The notes beneath the pieces were generated by a model. That model searched no databases and was not told the DNA's origin. It was given only the letters and a program-made list of their open reading frames with translations. Positions 1 to 11,406 of a stretch of DNA of 64,000 nucleotides are shown here, one piece after another; position 1 is the stretch's first letter; each line of letters opens with the position of its first letter. The DNA lies in contig NC_051083.1 in assembly GCF_004664715.2 (NCBI RefSeq), forward strand, positions 116,136,534-116,200,533. The letters run 5' to 3'. The translations under genes and the position numbers were made by a program. Origin of the DNA: Peromyscus leucopus. Its lineage: Eukaryota; Chordata; Mammalia; Rodentia; Cricetidae.

Positions 1-960
1 TCCCCAAAGCATTACAAAATTAAAAAAAAAAACTTAAATTGACTTAGTATTTAATGTTTATTAAGGACTAAATTTGCATAGGCAAAAGAGAAAATGTGAC
101 TATAATCAGGTAAAAGCCAAAGTCTCTGGTAAAGCTCATTGTCAATATGCCTTTCAACAGAAAGTGAAATATCTGGATGAATTATGTTAAGCCTTGGTGT
201 CCAGTCATTAGTTCAGCTATATCACCAGTCTGTTTTCCAACCACGCTATCAGTCATCACCGAAGGACTTACTAATTAAACCAAGACTCCAGCACTGCGAT
301 AAATCACCAATCATTTCAAAATTAAATCTTGCAGCAGTTCTATTTTAATTGATGCTTTCCCATGAACTTTACATACACATATGGAGAGGCTGTGGAATCA
401 GAGGCCAGTTTATAAATAGCGATTAAGAACATCTAGAAGAAAAGAACTCACTAAAAACACATTAGAACAAAAATTTTCACATTTGTAAATATATCTGTGT
501 GTGCGTGCGTGTGCACACCAATAAACAGTGTTCTGAAAAACATAAAGTAGGTCTACCATAACCATTAGAGAACGGCACCACCTGTTAACCTTCAAAAGTA
601 CCCTTGTTTTAATTGTATTTTCTTATCATACAAGCATACCGTCTGAGTGGTAAAAATTAAAGCTACCCTTTATAACACTCCCCTACAATGTACTACCCTC
701 ACGTCCTTCAGCCCCAGGTGATAAAAGCAAGCTGCCCAAAAGTATTGACCCAGGGCGAGAAGGGAGGCGGTTCTGCTGCGATCCTACTTAGGCATCCCAT
801 GAAAATGAGAAAGTTAGCTGTTATGGAAAGCCTTTGCTAATGACATGCCATGCAAGAAGTTCCTTTAAATTAAAAAAGAAAGAGTGGAAGGGGGAAGGAA
901 GGAAAGAGAAGAAAAAGAGGAAAAGCAAAACTTAAAAAAAAAAAAAAGCAACAAGTTGCA
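1..960. other. AT-rich sequence left of the CpG island; no gene seen
   Basis: No SINE, LINE or LTR is recognisable apart from a purine-rich stretch near 880-930. The first 390 bases look single-copy, with homeodomain-like TAATT/ATTA motifs. If the minus-strand transcript from the CpG island is real, this is its first intron. No convincing exon with splice sites was found. Confidence 0.4.
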
Positions 961-1609
961 GTGTTAATTTTCCTTCTACTTGCCATTTCGCGGGAGTGGA
1001 AAAAGTTTAAAAAGCAGCGCCGCCTTTCACTGGCGTCCTAGCAAGGCAGCCAGTCTGAGGAACCCAAACTTGGGTCCAGCCTTACCTTCTGTCTCTAGCG
1101 CAAACCCAGAGGCTAAGGGGCCCCGCTCTCAGCGGCAGCGGTAGGGGCAGGGGCAGCAAACAGCGGCACATGCCATCTGTTAGCGGGAGAAGCAAAAAGC
1201 AGCCCTGCGTGAGGTGGCCCCGGGGCCGGGCGAGCCTTTAGCAGGGGTGTCTAGTGGGTGCCGCCATTTTAAAGCGAGGTTCCTGAAATCATTAGATATA
1301 AGCAAATTAACGCCCGCCCCACCTCCGTAACTTGGGGCCGGGGCCGTGCTCCTGGCCTCCGAGTCCTGCAGCGGCCGCAGCGGGGTATCCAATGTCAAGT
1401 CCAGCCACAGGCACTCGGGACTCTGCGGACCGACCGAGCCTGCAAGCCCTGCCTGCGATGCCATCTCCCCCGCCCCCCACCCCCGCGCCGGCCCCCACGC
1501 TTTGGCCTCGGGCTGGGAGAAGAGGCTAGTTCGTGGCTGGCCCTCGGTGTCGCCCCCCCCGCCCCCACCGGGGCCGGCCGGCTGGAGGAGGGGCCCGGGA
1601 GCCCAGCCT

Positions 1610-1630
1610 CCCCCCCCCCCCCCCCCCCCC
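1610..1630. repeat. Poly-C homopolymer, 21 C
   Basis: Twenty-one uninterrupted C residues lie in the CpG island, next to further C-rich runs (1551-1566) and G runs. The minus strand is a long G run able to form a G-quadruplex, and the plus strand could form an i-motif. Length may be unreliable because such tracts sequence poorly. Confidence 0.9.
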
Positions 1631-2229
1631 GCTCGCAGTCGCTTGGTTCAGTCCACTAGGAGCACACCTCAGAGCGAGCGCCCCGAGTTCCCTCGCGGCC
1701 CGCGCGGTGCGCCTTCCTCACGGGGCAGTGGGGCGGGCAGAGGTGGGGGGGATGGCGGGGGGCTCCCGCCGAGGTTCGTAGTTGCCGCGGCAACCGGTCC
1801 TCACCCCCCCTCTTTCAACCACCCCCACTAGCCGGACCCTCAGGCAAAGGCGTGTCCTGGGTTCTGTCCCCCACCCACACACACACCACGTACCCCTTCT
1901 CCGTGTACCCCCACACTCACAAAAGTCCACCCTACCGGGGTAACCCCAGACTCGGGGCTCCTCGGGGCTTCCCCGCTACACACTTGGGCGGACACGGCGC
2001 GGGGAGCCTCGCTGAGAACTCTGGCCGGTTCCTCCAGGAGAATTTCTTCTTTAGGCGCCAAAAAGGCAACTGGCGCCCAAGTCGGTAAGGCGGCCGGCCG
2101 GGGGTACCCCGCCGCCGCCGCCTCGGCAGCCGCCGGCCCCCGGCGCCCCGCCCCGCCCGGCCAGGTAGCGCCACTCACCGGGCCCGTCGCCGTCGCCTCC
2201 GCCGCCACCGCGCCACCCGCCAAGCTCAC

Positions 2230-2425
2230 CTGGCCCGGGAGCCACTGGAGCCGCGTCTCGCTGGGACGGCGGCGACACGCGCAGGAACTCCGGCGCCTGG
2301 TGGCCCGATTCCCGCGCCGGCCCGGGACCGTCTTCCGCCTCCTCGCGGCTCGCTCGCAAAGAGCGCCAAAAAGTCGCGCTCCTGCTCACGCTCCGAGTGG
2401 GGGCACCTTCTTCCTGGAGGGCGCA
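2230..2425 (-). CDS. Putative first exon of an unidentified minus-strand gene (partial)
   Basis: On the minus strand an open frame starts with ATG at 2389 (MSRSATF...) and stays open to a consensus donor, CCAG|GTGAGC, whose last exon base is 2230. The codon is split after its first base. A second donor, CCCG|GTGAGT, lies just downstream at 2179 and would lengthen the exon in the same frame. The predicted residues are rich in Arg, Ser, Pro and Gly, typical of a CpG-island first exon. I do not recognise the protein. The next exon would lie beyond the left edge, so the gene is truncated here. The exon could equally be untranslated, since GC-rich DNA gives open frames by chance; an alternative ATG at 2426 opens a different frame. 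The 5' limit is a guess. Confidence 0.35.
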
Positions 2426-2439
2426 CTTTCGTCGTGAAA

Positions 2440-2787
2440 TCGACTCTTTTGTGTGGCTCGTACCTTCGCGCCGGCCCAGCGTGGGCTTTCTCCGGAGGGG
2501 GTGTGGCGCCGCGCCCCTCCGAAACGCAGCCTGCCCCAGCCCTCGCCCGCCCGCCCCGGAGTGGCTTTTGTCATGGCATTAGTAACTGGGGCGTGGGGGG
2601 CGGGGGAGTGCAAATCATAACGCTCGGGATGTACAAAAGCAAAGCGACAGGGAAGCGTGTACCTACCCCTGGTGGGGAGCGCGAGCCGCCTGGAAAGTTT
2701 CTAGAGCTTCGGCGGGCAGCTACGGAAGTGCCAATGAGAAAGGCGACGGAGCGCGAAGCTCTGGGTTTCTAGACACTTCCGAGACAG
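2440..2787 (+). ncRNA. Putative first exon of a divergent plus-strand transcript
   Basis: A strong donor, GAGACAG|GTGAGG, ends an exon at 2787 on the plus strand, pointing away from the minus-strand exon across the same CpG island. A 112-codon frame (ATG at 2434) ends in a stop about 15 bases before the donor, and I recognise no domain in it. The transcript is therefore more likely non-coding, or this exon is a 5' UTR. No downstream acceptor and exon could be recognised in the remaining 61 kb, so the donor may be unused. The 5' end is arbitrary. Confidence 0.3.
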
Positions 2788-2799
2788 GTGAGGGGAGGT

Positions 2800-3100
2800 A
2801 GGGAATTCCAAACCGACCTCGAGCAACACGTACATCAACTCGCCTAGGGTTATATACTCACCGTTTGCTTTCCTGGGTCTCCTCCCTTCCATACAAACCC
2901 AGATTTTTTTGTTTCCCTCGAAGAACTTGAGAGAGGGAAAATGTTAATCAGAGGAAATGCTTCCCCTACTTCCAGGGAGTTTTACAGGGTAGGAGGAGCC
3001 CCGAGGTAAGATTCCAGATACTTCTGAATGGAAAATGGACAAAGCAAATGCGATTTTATACTTTGATTTAAAAGTGTGCATCTGGACATCTAAATTACAA
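2800..3100. other. Right shore of the CpG island
   Basis: CpG density falls quickly after 2790 and no repeat or exon is recognised. It would be the start of intron 1 of the putative plus-strand transcript. Confidence 0.4.
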
Positions 3101-3360
3101 GTTTCAATTTAATGCAAGCGTAATAAGAGCACCAGCTGTCTCTTAATTGGAGCCCCACAATAATAAACGCGTGCTTTTATTTAATTTTATGAGGACAATT
3201 GTAGATGATAACACACACATATGCAGGATCGTCAACGAGGAGCTCATAGCAATTCATGGCTGCTTTCCTGCATGCAATCAACTGCTTCAGCCTAGAACTC
3301 AGCTCTGTAAGCTCTGCAGAAAGTGCAAAAGCATTGCAGGACATATTTAAGTGGCAGTTA
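3100..3360. promoter_or_regulatory. Candidate conserved non-coding element
   Basis: This repeat-free segment has motif-rich content: an E-box CAGCTG at 3133-3138, TTAATT homeodomain-type sites, and TGCATGC-like palindromes near 3270. It sits about 0.5 kb from the CpG island, as proximal enhancers often do. A 67-codon frame overlaps it but shows no recognisable domain. The call rests only on base composition and motif density; no alignment was possible. Confidence 0.3.
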
Positions 3361-5945
3361 GGTTGAGGAGTGGAGTGAATTCTCAGGCTAATTATACTTT
3401 TTAATTCTACTGAACTGATCCAAATAGAATTCAGCTCATTTTAGGCAAGAAATCAATCTCTGTGTGTTAAATGCAAAATAATAAGAGTAGGCCAGCAATG
3501 GTTAGGAGAAGACTGGGCACAAACTGCCCTGCACATAATTGAAAAAATCCACAATGGCATTTGGCAAGAATTGTGAAAGTCACCAGGATAATGTGCAGGG
3601 ACATTGTCTGACATTTCAGAGTTATGGCTAGGATCCTAGCATAAGTCAAAATAAGAAGGACTTCCTAGTTACCTCATGAATTCCTAACAACTTCTCCCAC
3701 GCCTTCTTTCATACTTGCCAAATTCCTTGAACTACTGTAAAAAGTCAAACTTGTCTGGCATATAGGAAGTGGCTTTGCCAGTGCAGGAATCACCACAGAA
3801 CTCTAAAGAGGTGTTGCTTACCATGGGAGACTAAAAGAAGGGCAACGCTGAATTAGATAACTTTATGCCTAGTGACCCAACCAATGAAGAACTGATGTCA
3901 GAGACGCAACAAAGGAGTCTTTATATTAAACTTGGGCAACATCAGTTCCCTCACCTCTGGCCACCATTGCAATCCACATCTCCTGTGGGACACGCATGGG
4001 TTTCCTGGCCCAGTTTTATTGCTCTTGAGTTGCTAGAATAGCTGTTTTACCATGAATGTATGGTATACCCTAAGGAATTGACATTTGGGTGAAACAGGAT
4101 AGTTTCAACATTATCTCTTGCTTGAAAATGGTAACCAGTGAAAACTGCAGATGAGATTTTATTATTTTCTTCCCCACACTGGAGGGGAGAGTAACATTAC
4201 CTTAGCCAGTAAGCAGTCTTCCCCTTTTTTTGGGGGGGGGGGCTAGCACAACCTCCCCAAATAAAACGAGGCAAATTTCCATGCCACTGGATTCACTCGA
4301 GAATATTTTCAAAGGCCACAAAAATTGCTGTTCCTTCTCCTCAGTGTTATAGAAAGGCCCGTTTGCAAGGGTAGAAACACATGGGATTATTTTCTGCTTT
4401 AGTAGAGTGATTAAAACTATCCACCATTTTCTCTCCTTTTACCCCTAGACACAACTAGGGCCATGTCCACACTGATACTCCAGATGGTTTCTTACCATAA
4501 ATGTCTGTACATTTAAGTCTCAACTATATTCGAGGATCTTCTTGGGATCGTTATTACCCTGACAGATATTCAAAGGTTAGTGTTTGAATCTAACTTTTCA
4601 TTCCTGGGCCTTTGCCCCATCAGCCAGTGAAATGGAGGCATGTGAGTAAACATTGAAATATTCCTTGAGAACATTCGTTCTAAGCTCTTACTGCAACTTA
4701 AAGCTTGAAATGGACACTTACTCATAAAATGTAAGGTGAAAATGGAGCGGCCTCAAGTAGCATTTTCTTCCAATAAAATATAGTCGACTTTGATTGGTGT
4801 AGTAGGGAAAGTTATAAACTTACATAATGACTTAGAAACAGAAGGATTACTATAATTGACAAATATGAACATATTTTTAAATATGCTGGATAAGTGAACA
4901 GTTATAATCTCTAATGTGTTAATGTATCATGGTTTTAAGGATTTTTTTAAGTTCTTATTATATTGTATTGGGTATTCTAGTTTTTCCTCTGTTATGCAGC
5001 ATAATTCATTTATTATTCTCTTTAAAAAGACAATTAACCTGTGCAATTGGACACAGAAGCAAGGCCATACTATGAAGAAGAAAAAAAAAGCATCTCCCTC
5101 CTGTTTTGAATCCATGACACTATTCTCACCAGCCTCGTATCATCATTAACAGCACTATTTGCTAAGCATTGCTGTGCTCTAGAAATGTTCTGAAGGCTGC
5201 AGCTTCACAGCAGCAACACTTGTCATTTCAGAAAGCAGCCTCCAACTGGTGCTTCAAGAGCTATTGGCATTATTCATTATTCATTCATCCATTCCTGAAA
5301 AGCCTTTTTCATTCAGAGTTGGGAATTTGGAGTTTGTGGTTCACACAAAGCTTCTAAATAAAGAAAGAGAAAAAATGCAGAATCTAGCTGTTAAAAAAGT
5401 TTAGACAGTCAATGGATGTTGGCTCCCAAGGTAATGCTTTTTTAAAATAGTGCACACTATATTTCTTAGACAAAGAATGATAAAGTGATACAGTAAGTAG
5501 CAAAATGCTAAAATAATTGTAAGCACAGATAATAATTTGATGAGCAATTCTCAGGTCACAAAGAAATTTTTTAAAACGGGCCTTTTTTCAGTTACATAAA
5601 ATTGTCAGAATCATCTGGACACTTGCTAATAAATATACAAGCCAAGACAAATATGGAAGAATTTCTTTGTCCAAAACACACTGGGACCTGATGGATTTGC
5701 AAGGTGATTTTTCCTTCAGGCCTTTGAAGAATATATGATATGAATTATCCTTGGTTATGGAAAAAATAGTATATTTTAAAAAGTATCTTCAGAGGAAAAT
5801 ATGCTAAGAATAACACAGATAAAATTGTACAACAGCACAAAACAAAAAGGTAAGAATGTTACCTAAAAAGAAAAACAAGACCTGTTCTACCTCATAAATA
5901 ATTAAGTATAACGGTATCCATTAATGTGGAACTACTTCATACCAG
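3361..5945. other. Single-copy-looking AT-rich sequence
   Basis: No SINE, LTR or LINE copy is recognisable over 2.6 kb, unusual in this repeat-dense window, and no coding exon is apparent. It includes a G-run (4232-4242) and ordinary AT-rich stretches. The lack of insertions close to the promoter may reflect regulatory constraint. Confidence 0.4.
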
Positions 5946-5949
5946 ATTT

Positions 5950-5988
5950 GTGTTAGCTCATTAAATTCTCACAACAATCCCTATAAGG

Positions 5989-6033
<45 letters not shown>

Positions 6034-6165
6034 CTTCAAGTAAAAAACAGGCCCAGCAAAGGTTTTCCACAGTAAAAACACAGTAAGCAATAGAACAAGG
6101 ATTCCAAATCAGTTTTGTCTTATGGCAGGGCCCATGCTTTAACTACTACACAATACTGAACAAAG
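5950..6165 (-). repeat. MIR SINE interrupted by a (TGA)n expansion
   Basis: The left part reads as the MIR complement (ctcattaaattctcacaac). The right part continues with the 'aggattccaaatc' and 'cccatgctttaactacta' segments of MIR. Between them, where MIR normally has a short variable stretch, a (TGA)14 tract occupies 5989-6031. This is an ancient mammalian SINE. Confidence 0.7.
5989..6031. repeat. (TGA)n microsatellite, about 14 units
   Basis: Pure trinucleotide repeat embedded in a MIR copy. Confidence 0.95.
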
Positions 6166-7044
6166 CTAGTATAAGGTATGACTCGATTTGAATTCAGATA
6201 CTTGTTCTACCTAGTATGCCATTGCATCTCCCATTGATATGAGAGTTATGACCAAAATGTAACAGATAAAATGCAGATACTTACTGAAAATGTCTGACTG
6301 TTTAATTAAATCGCCCCAGAAGGCATTTAATAAATACCTAGTTCCACATATGGTTAACATCATCTGAGAGTAGTGACCATGTTCCTTTCTGCATGGCTGT
6401 GTTTTGGGACAAGGTCTCCTTTTGTAACTCCTGCTGGACTAGAATGCTAGATCCTTCTGCCTCAGTCTTTTAAGTACTGGGGTTACAGGTATATGCTACC
6501 ACCCCAGCTTTGAACCATGTTTCTAACACGACAGAATCTGTATACTGAAGAACTTAATTGTTTATCTTGGAAAACATCATTTCCTGTAAAAAGTGGATCA
6601 AAACAAGAATGCTTTTACTCGTTTGTAAGTCTAGTAGTGATTCTGGGAAATTTTTGTTTTGACCACAAGGTGTGAAAATTAACCAGTAGCAAATGTTAGA
6701 CAGGAAAAAGAATAAAAATGAAGAAGTTTTTACTTAAGGTTTTAATTTATAGCAGTTTAGGTAGGACCAAATTAAAGTTGAGAGGAAGACACTGAGATTT
6801 TGTATCTATCCCGGCCCTCACACATGTGTCACCCGCCTGACTTACTGACATCTTCAACTAGAGTGATACATTACTACAATGACACCTTTCGCTGATGCAT
6901 CATAATCATTCAGTCTATTGGTCACTATATAGAAAGTGGATATAGGTTACTATAGAGTAATTGGTCATGAATATGCAGAGAAATTAACATAAACTTCGTT
7001 GTTTGCTACATGTAATATTACTACATGAATTAAAATTTTAAATA
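6166..7044. other. Old B1 fragment in otherwise unassigned sequence
   Basis: A diverged antisense B1 lies at 6400-6510 (gggacaaggtctc ... ggggttacaggtat). The rest of the stretch shows no recognised feature. Confidence 0.5.
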
Positions 7045-7199
7045 TTTAAAGAACGCTCAAAGCCCTGGATGATGGCCTGCAAGTTCAATCCATAGAACGT
7101 GTAAAGGTGGAAGGAGAAAATCAGCTCCACAAAGTTGTTCTCTGGCCTTGACTAGTGCCTTATGGTGTGCACTTGCATATGCACACACAAACACACAGG

Positions 7200-7200
<1 letters not shown>
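7045..7200 (+). repeat. B3/B2-class SINE
   Basis: The body 'gtaaaggtggaaggagaaaatcag ... ccacaaagttgttctctggcct' is the B3-type SINE middle and 3' part, ending in an ACACACA tail that runs into a (TAA)n repeat. The tRNA-like head is degraded. Confidence 0.65.

Positions 7201-7241
<41 letters not shown>
7200..7241. repeat. (TAA)n microsatellite
   Basis: Fourteen TAA units grown from the tail of the preceding SINE. Confidence 0.95.
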
Positions 7242-7242
<1 letters not shown>

Positions 7243-8269
7243 TTTTAACTTTTTAAGAAAAATCTGGAAGTAACTGATTTTAACTTAACTATATGGTCTT
7301 GAGATTTTTTTGACTAAAAATATTACTAAGGAAAGATGAGGCAGAAAATATAACATAACAGTGCAAAAATTGTATTGAAACAAATATCAAAATATGAAAA
7401 TGTTAGCATCATTACATATAAGTTCATAACATGTAAACCATATAAGAAATATTATGAATCTCTAAGATGTTTTTACTCAACAAGGGAGGAAACACTCAAA
7501 ATATTTATTATATGTAAATATAGTAAAATTATTTTAATATTGTAATTAAAATGATAAGGAAATAGGATCAATGAAATAAGGTTGATAAAAGGTTAAAATG
7601 AAATTATGTCATTCTCTTCATGTATTAATGAGAATAACGATCAGGAGAGGTTGTTCTTTTATTTTTTAAAGCTAATTTGGAGATATGCTATTTATTTTTA
7701 GTTTCCTAATTTGTGTAACAAGACACTCTTAAATTAGAGAAATGAATGGTTTGGTGTGAGATTTAGAAGCTATTTCTTTACATTCTTGCCATTTCTCCTT
7801 CACTTTCTTCGCATTACCAAGATCAGTTCTCTTCTGTTAATATTTTTCTGGCAACGCTGTGTCTCTTTTCACTTCCCCCATTCCAAACGTCTATATTCTT
7901 CTCTAGCATCTCTTTTACCCTGCTGTTTTCCTTTTATCCCTTTAGCTCTTTTTGTTTCTCTTTTCTTTGACGGCTTAAATATGGGCCAGGAATGTATTTT
8001 ATTTATTTTTTCTCTTGAATAAAACATTACTTTTGTTCATTTTTAAAGTGAATGAGCTGAATTCATTATTTTTAAATTCTTTTCTAAAGGACACCCCAAT
8101 TGAACTGTGTTTTAATTATTTATGGCTGGGTACAGCTAAATCCAAACCTTCTTGAAAGACCTAAACTATGTCAAGTAGACAACACTCCATATCATAATTC
8201 CACTAGTTTTATTACCACAGGAGGAACAATGAACACACGTGTGAAAGGTTTGTATCTGTACTTTTCCAA
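7242..8269. other. Very AT-rich sequence; nothing recognised
   Basis: No repeat family or exon was recognised. An 88-codon frame at 7756-8022 is hydrophobic (Phe, Leu, Ser rich), which is what T-rich DNA gives by chance. It has no splice context or domain. Confidence 0.4.
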
Positions 8270-8450
8270 TTTTTGACTTGTCAAATAACTACTTTTTTAA
8301 TCATGCTGAAGCATGCTCTAACCCTCATGTAACATGCTGATGCATTAATGATGTCATTGTATTTTGCATTCATGCTATTGTGCATGTAATATCAGTATGC
8401 ATGAGTGCTGTTACTGCGAAGCTGTGATGAAACTGAATGATAATATCCAA
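8270..8450. promoter_or_regulatory. Candidate conserved non-coding element with repeated ATGC motifs
   Basis: Repeat-free segment with unusually frequent CATGC, ATGCAT and TGATGCAT half-sites (8304-8412), an ATTAATGATGTCAT core near 8345, and no coding potential. Clustered POU/homeobox-like motifs are common in developmental enhancers. This is inference from motif density only. Confidence 0.3.
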
Positions 8451-8469
8451 ATGCAAAGAATGGGCTAGA

Positions 8470-8690
8470 AGCTAGTGAACATTCACTGGTATTTAAGTGA
8501 CTTTTGGCAAATTCCTTCTCTTTCTCTGTTTCATCAGAAATAAAAGGAAGACAATACTCATATTTTGTTCAAAGTGTATACTGTGAGGTTAAATATGACA
8601 GATGGTGGAGGTTTTGGAGAGGGGATTGTTATTGATAATGGTGGTTTTTACTTAATGTAGTATTTGACGCACAGTAAGTACTTTACTGGT
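8470..8690 (+). repeat. MIR SINE
   Basis: MIR core and 3' end are readable: 'gacttttggcaaattcctt', 'tctctgtttcatcagaaat', and 'cagtaagtactttactg'. Confidence 0.55.
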
Positions 8691-8807
8691 GAGAGAAGGA
8701 AGATGAATTGCGGATTCAGAGGCACGGTATGCAAACTGCCTTGAAAAGAAACCTTATTTGACTACATCACATTGGAGGGTTAATTTGGTAAAACTTTCCT
8801 TTATTTT

Positions 8808-9033
8808 TTGAAGAAGATTTATTTATCTTATTTTATCTGTATGAGAGTTTTGCCTGCATGAATGTATGTGCACTATGTGTGTGCCTGGTGCTCACAGAAA
8901 CCAAGTGCATCTAATCCCATAATTCAAGAGTTAGAGACAGTTGTGAGCCACCGTGTGGGTTCTGGGAACTGAACCCAGGTCTTCTATGGGAGTAACAAGT
9001 GTTCTCAACTGCTGAGCCATCACTCTAGTCCCT
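8808..9033 (-). repeat. B3/B2-class SINE
   Basis: Complement of a tRNA-derived SINE: it ends with 'caactgctgagccatcactctagtccc', the complement of the head with its A box, and contains 'tgggaactgaacccaggtc'. Confidence 0.85.
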
Positions 9034-9131
9034 CATTTTACTTTTGATTGTATTAGTCACACTTTGGCTATTCTTTGGCAAACTTTAAAGCTGTGACCAG
9101 ATGTAGGCATTCCCTCCAACCCTTTTGATTT

Positions 9132-9285
9132 GAGACAGTGCCTCAATTTACATAATAAATGTAGTTCTGGATGGCCTGAAATTCACTGTATAGAGCTAGC
9201 TGGCCTCAATCACAAAGAGATCTGCCTGCCTCTGCCTCCTGATTGCTGGGATTAAAGGCGTGCACCATGGCACTCATGATTCTCC
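9132..9285 (-). repeat. B1 SINE
   Basis: 7SL-derived B1 in antisense, with 'ctgcctgcctctgcctcc' and 'gctgggattaaaggcgtgcacca'. Moderately diverged. Confidence 0.85.
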
Positions 9286-10368
9286 TTTCCCCTGTGTGAG
9301 AAAAAGAGAATGCTAGAGGAGGTCTTAGGAAACCATGTTGTAATACATAAGGGAAGAAGGTGGCACCTGTTCAAAACTATTCTTAGGAGCAGAGTAGGCT
9401 CTTCTGAGCAGAGTCTGAGTACCAGGCTAGTGAGCTATCTCCGTGCTGCCTATGGCAGAACAGCACTATGCTCTGGGTATAGGATTAAAAGAGGTGCCTT
9501 ATGGGGGAGGGAGGGTTTCCATGAGCCAAGGGCTTTCTGCTCTATCTACTGATGCTACGCAGCTAAAGGAAAATTATCTCCAAAATGCTATTGTATGTGA
9601 TTAAAAGTCTTGCTTAATAGCAGTATAACCTTGTACAAGTTACTTCTCTCTACATCTTGGTCTTTGTTTGAAAGGTGTGCTAATTATAGTGTCTGCTTCC
9701 TGAGGTTGCTGGTGAGAATGAAATGAGATGGCATAGAAAAGGTGTTTGGAATGCTGCCTACCAGGTACTGAGCACTGTCAGATGTTACCCAGGTGCAGAC
9801 ACCATCTGTGATCAAGAGAATTTTCTTCCTGGGTCCAAAGAAGACCCATTCCAAATACAAGACAAGAGTATTGTGCATTTTTTTTTTTTACATTTAAACA
9901 AACTTGACTGTGGCATACTGAAAGTCACAAGGCAGTGAGGCAACTTGGGCCCTGGGAGAACTTCCCAAAAGGCCATCATCAAAAACAGGCAGATGCTAAT
10001 TCTGAAAGCCCAGGTCATGTCAGGGTAGTCTCTTCCACTCCAGGTCACAATGAGACCTGATATTTCCTGCCGTCATGCCTTAATGTCTTCCAAAAACCCC
10101 TTTTGAAATGAACACATTGCCCAGGAAAAGTAACACATAAATCTGTTAGCTGGATAGATATTTTAGCTGAAATTACCCTCATCACATTACTTAGTTTCTG
10201 GCAGTTGGACCCTACAGCTAGCAGATGAATAATGGCTAAATGATGCTGTGAGGTAAAGAAAGTGGAAAGGGCATCTGGAGGCAGCCTTTGGCTTGTGGGG
10301 ATGAAAGTTAGGCAAAGTACAGCTCTGAAGAGTCTCCAGGATAGCATGCAGAGTTCCCATACCACCAC
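9286..10368. other. MIR remnant and unassigned sequence
   Basis: A MIR copy in plus orientation lies at 9615-9785 ('ataaccttgtacaagttactt', 'gcctaccaggtactgagcac'). Overlapping open frames at 9310-9552 and 10045-10437 show no domains. The rest is unassigned. Confidence 0.45.
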
Positions 10369-10756
10369 TGTCTTAGTCATTGTTCTATTGCTATGAAGAG
10401 ACACCATGACCACAGAAACTCTTATAGGAGAAAGCATTTAATTCAGGAATTGCTTACAGTTTCAGGGGCTAATCCATTATAACCATGCCAGGGAGCTTGC
10501 AGCACTCATGGCAGGCATGGTGCTGGAGAAGCCGTTGAGAGCTACATCCTGATCAGCAGGCAGAGAGAGCCTGGGCCTGGCACAGGCTTTTGAAACTTCA
10601 AATCCTACCCCTCAGTGACACATTTCCTCCAAAGTCACACCTATTCCAGGAAGGACAAACCTCCTAATGGGCCTATTCCTTCTCAAATAGTTCCACTCTC
10701 TTATGATTAAGCACTCAAATATATGAGCCGATGGGGACCATTCTTATTCAAACCAC
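10369..10756 (-). mobile_element. ORR1-type MaLR LTR (ERVL-MaLR)
   Basis: Complement of a full ORR1-like LTR. The right end carries the complement of 'gtggtttgaataagaatggtcc', and the left end carries the 'agagacaccatgacca' and 'cttagtcat' terminal part. It is a non-autonomous MaLR solo LTR with moderate divergence. Confidence 0.85.
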
Positions 10757-11250
10757 ACCTCCTTTTCTACTCCTTTATCGTTTTTTCTTTTGCATGTGTG
10801 CACGTCCAGGCATGTGTGCTTATGTATGTGTGTACCACATGTCACTTAGCACACGGCTAAACACACAATCAAAGAATACTTATGAGCTATCTGAAGAATG
10901 AATTATGCCTATAGTAGATCAAATCTTGCAGGGATGTTTTCTTTTGAATATGAGTAGGACTGGCTTAGTAACTCCTAATATAAGTTGGAGCTGGGATCTA
11001 GAGGCTGATCTGCTCCATAGGGTGAAGGAAGTGCTGGGAGCCTGAATATCACCTGTGCTAGGATAGTAATGACAAAAGAGCTAGGGTGTAGTGAGAGAAA
11101 GTGACAGGCAGGAACAAATGGAGAAGATCCCAGAGGCGAGGCAGCATATATTTAAGAACGTACCCAGACAGTATTGAGTCCAAAGACCAGGAGAAACTGG
11201 ACTTTCCAGGAGGGAATAATTTATCATTATTTTTATTTTATTTTATTTAT
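10757..11250. other. Unassigned sequence
   Basis: A short TG/CA-rich remnant lies near 10795-10835. No gene or clear repeat is recognised otherwise. Confidence 0.4.
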
Positions 11251-11251
11251 T

Positions 11252-11406
11252 TTTTATTTTGTTTTTCGAGACAGGGTTTCTCTGTGTAGTTTTGCACCTT
11301 TCCTGGAACTCACTTGGTAGCCCAGGCTGGCCTCGAACTCACAGAGATCCACCTGCCTTTGCCTTCCGAGTGCTGAGATTAAAGGTGTGCGCCACCACCG
11401 CCTGGC
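11252..11406 (-). repeat. B1 SINE, cricetid-type, with TSD
   Basis: Near full-length antisense B1 containing 'cctttcctggaactcacttgg' and 'gtgcgccaccaccgcctgg'. The flanks share 'atcattatttt' on both sides, a target-site duplication indicating a fairly young insertion. Confidence 0.9.

Larger units (their letters stand above)
1010..2790. promoter_or_regulatory. CpG island, probable bidirectional promoter
   Basis: CpG dinucleotides and G+C are dense across this block (densest about 1290-2560), against an AT-rich, CpG-poor background on both sides. It contains many GC-box-like CCGCCC/GGGCGG elements and no obvious TATA box. Splice donors point outward on both strands: GTGAGC and GTGAGT on the minus strand near 2230 and 2179, and GTGAGG on the plus strand after 2787. 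CpG islands of this size normally mark the 5' end of a constitutive or developmental gene. Identification as an island is firm; the transcription start sites are inferred. Confidence 0.85.
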
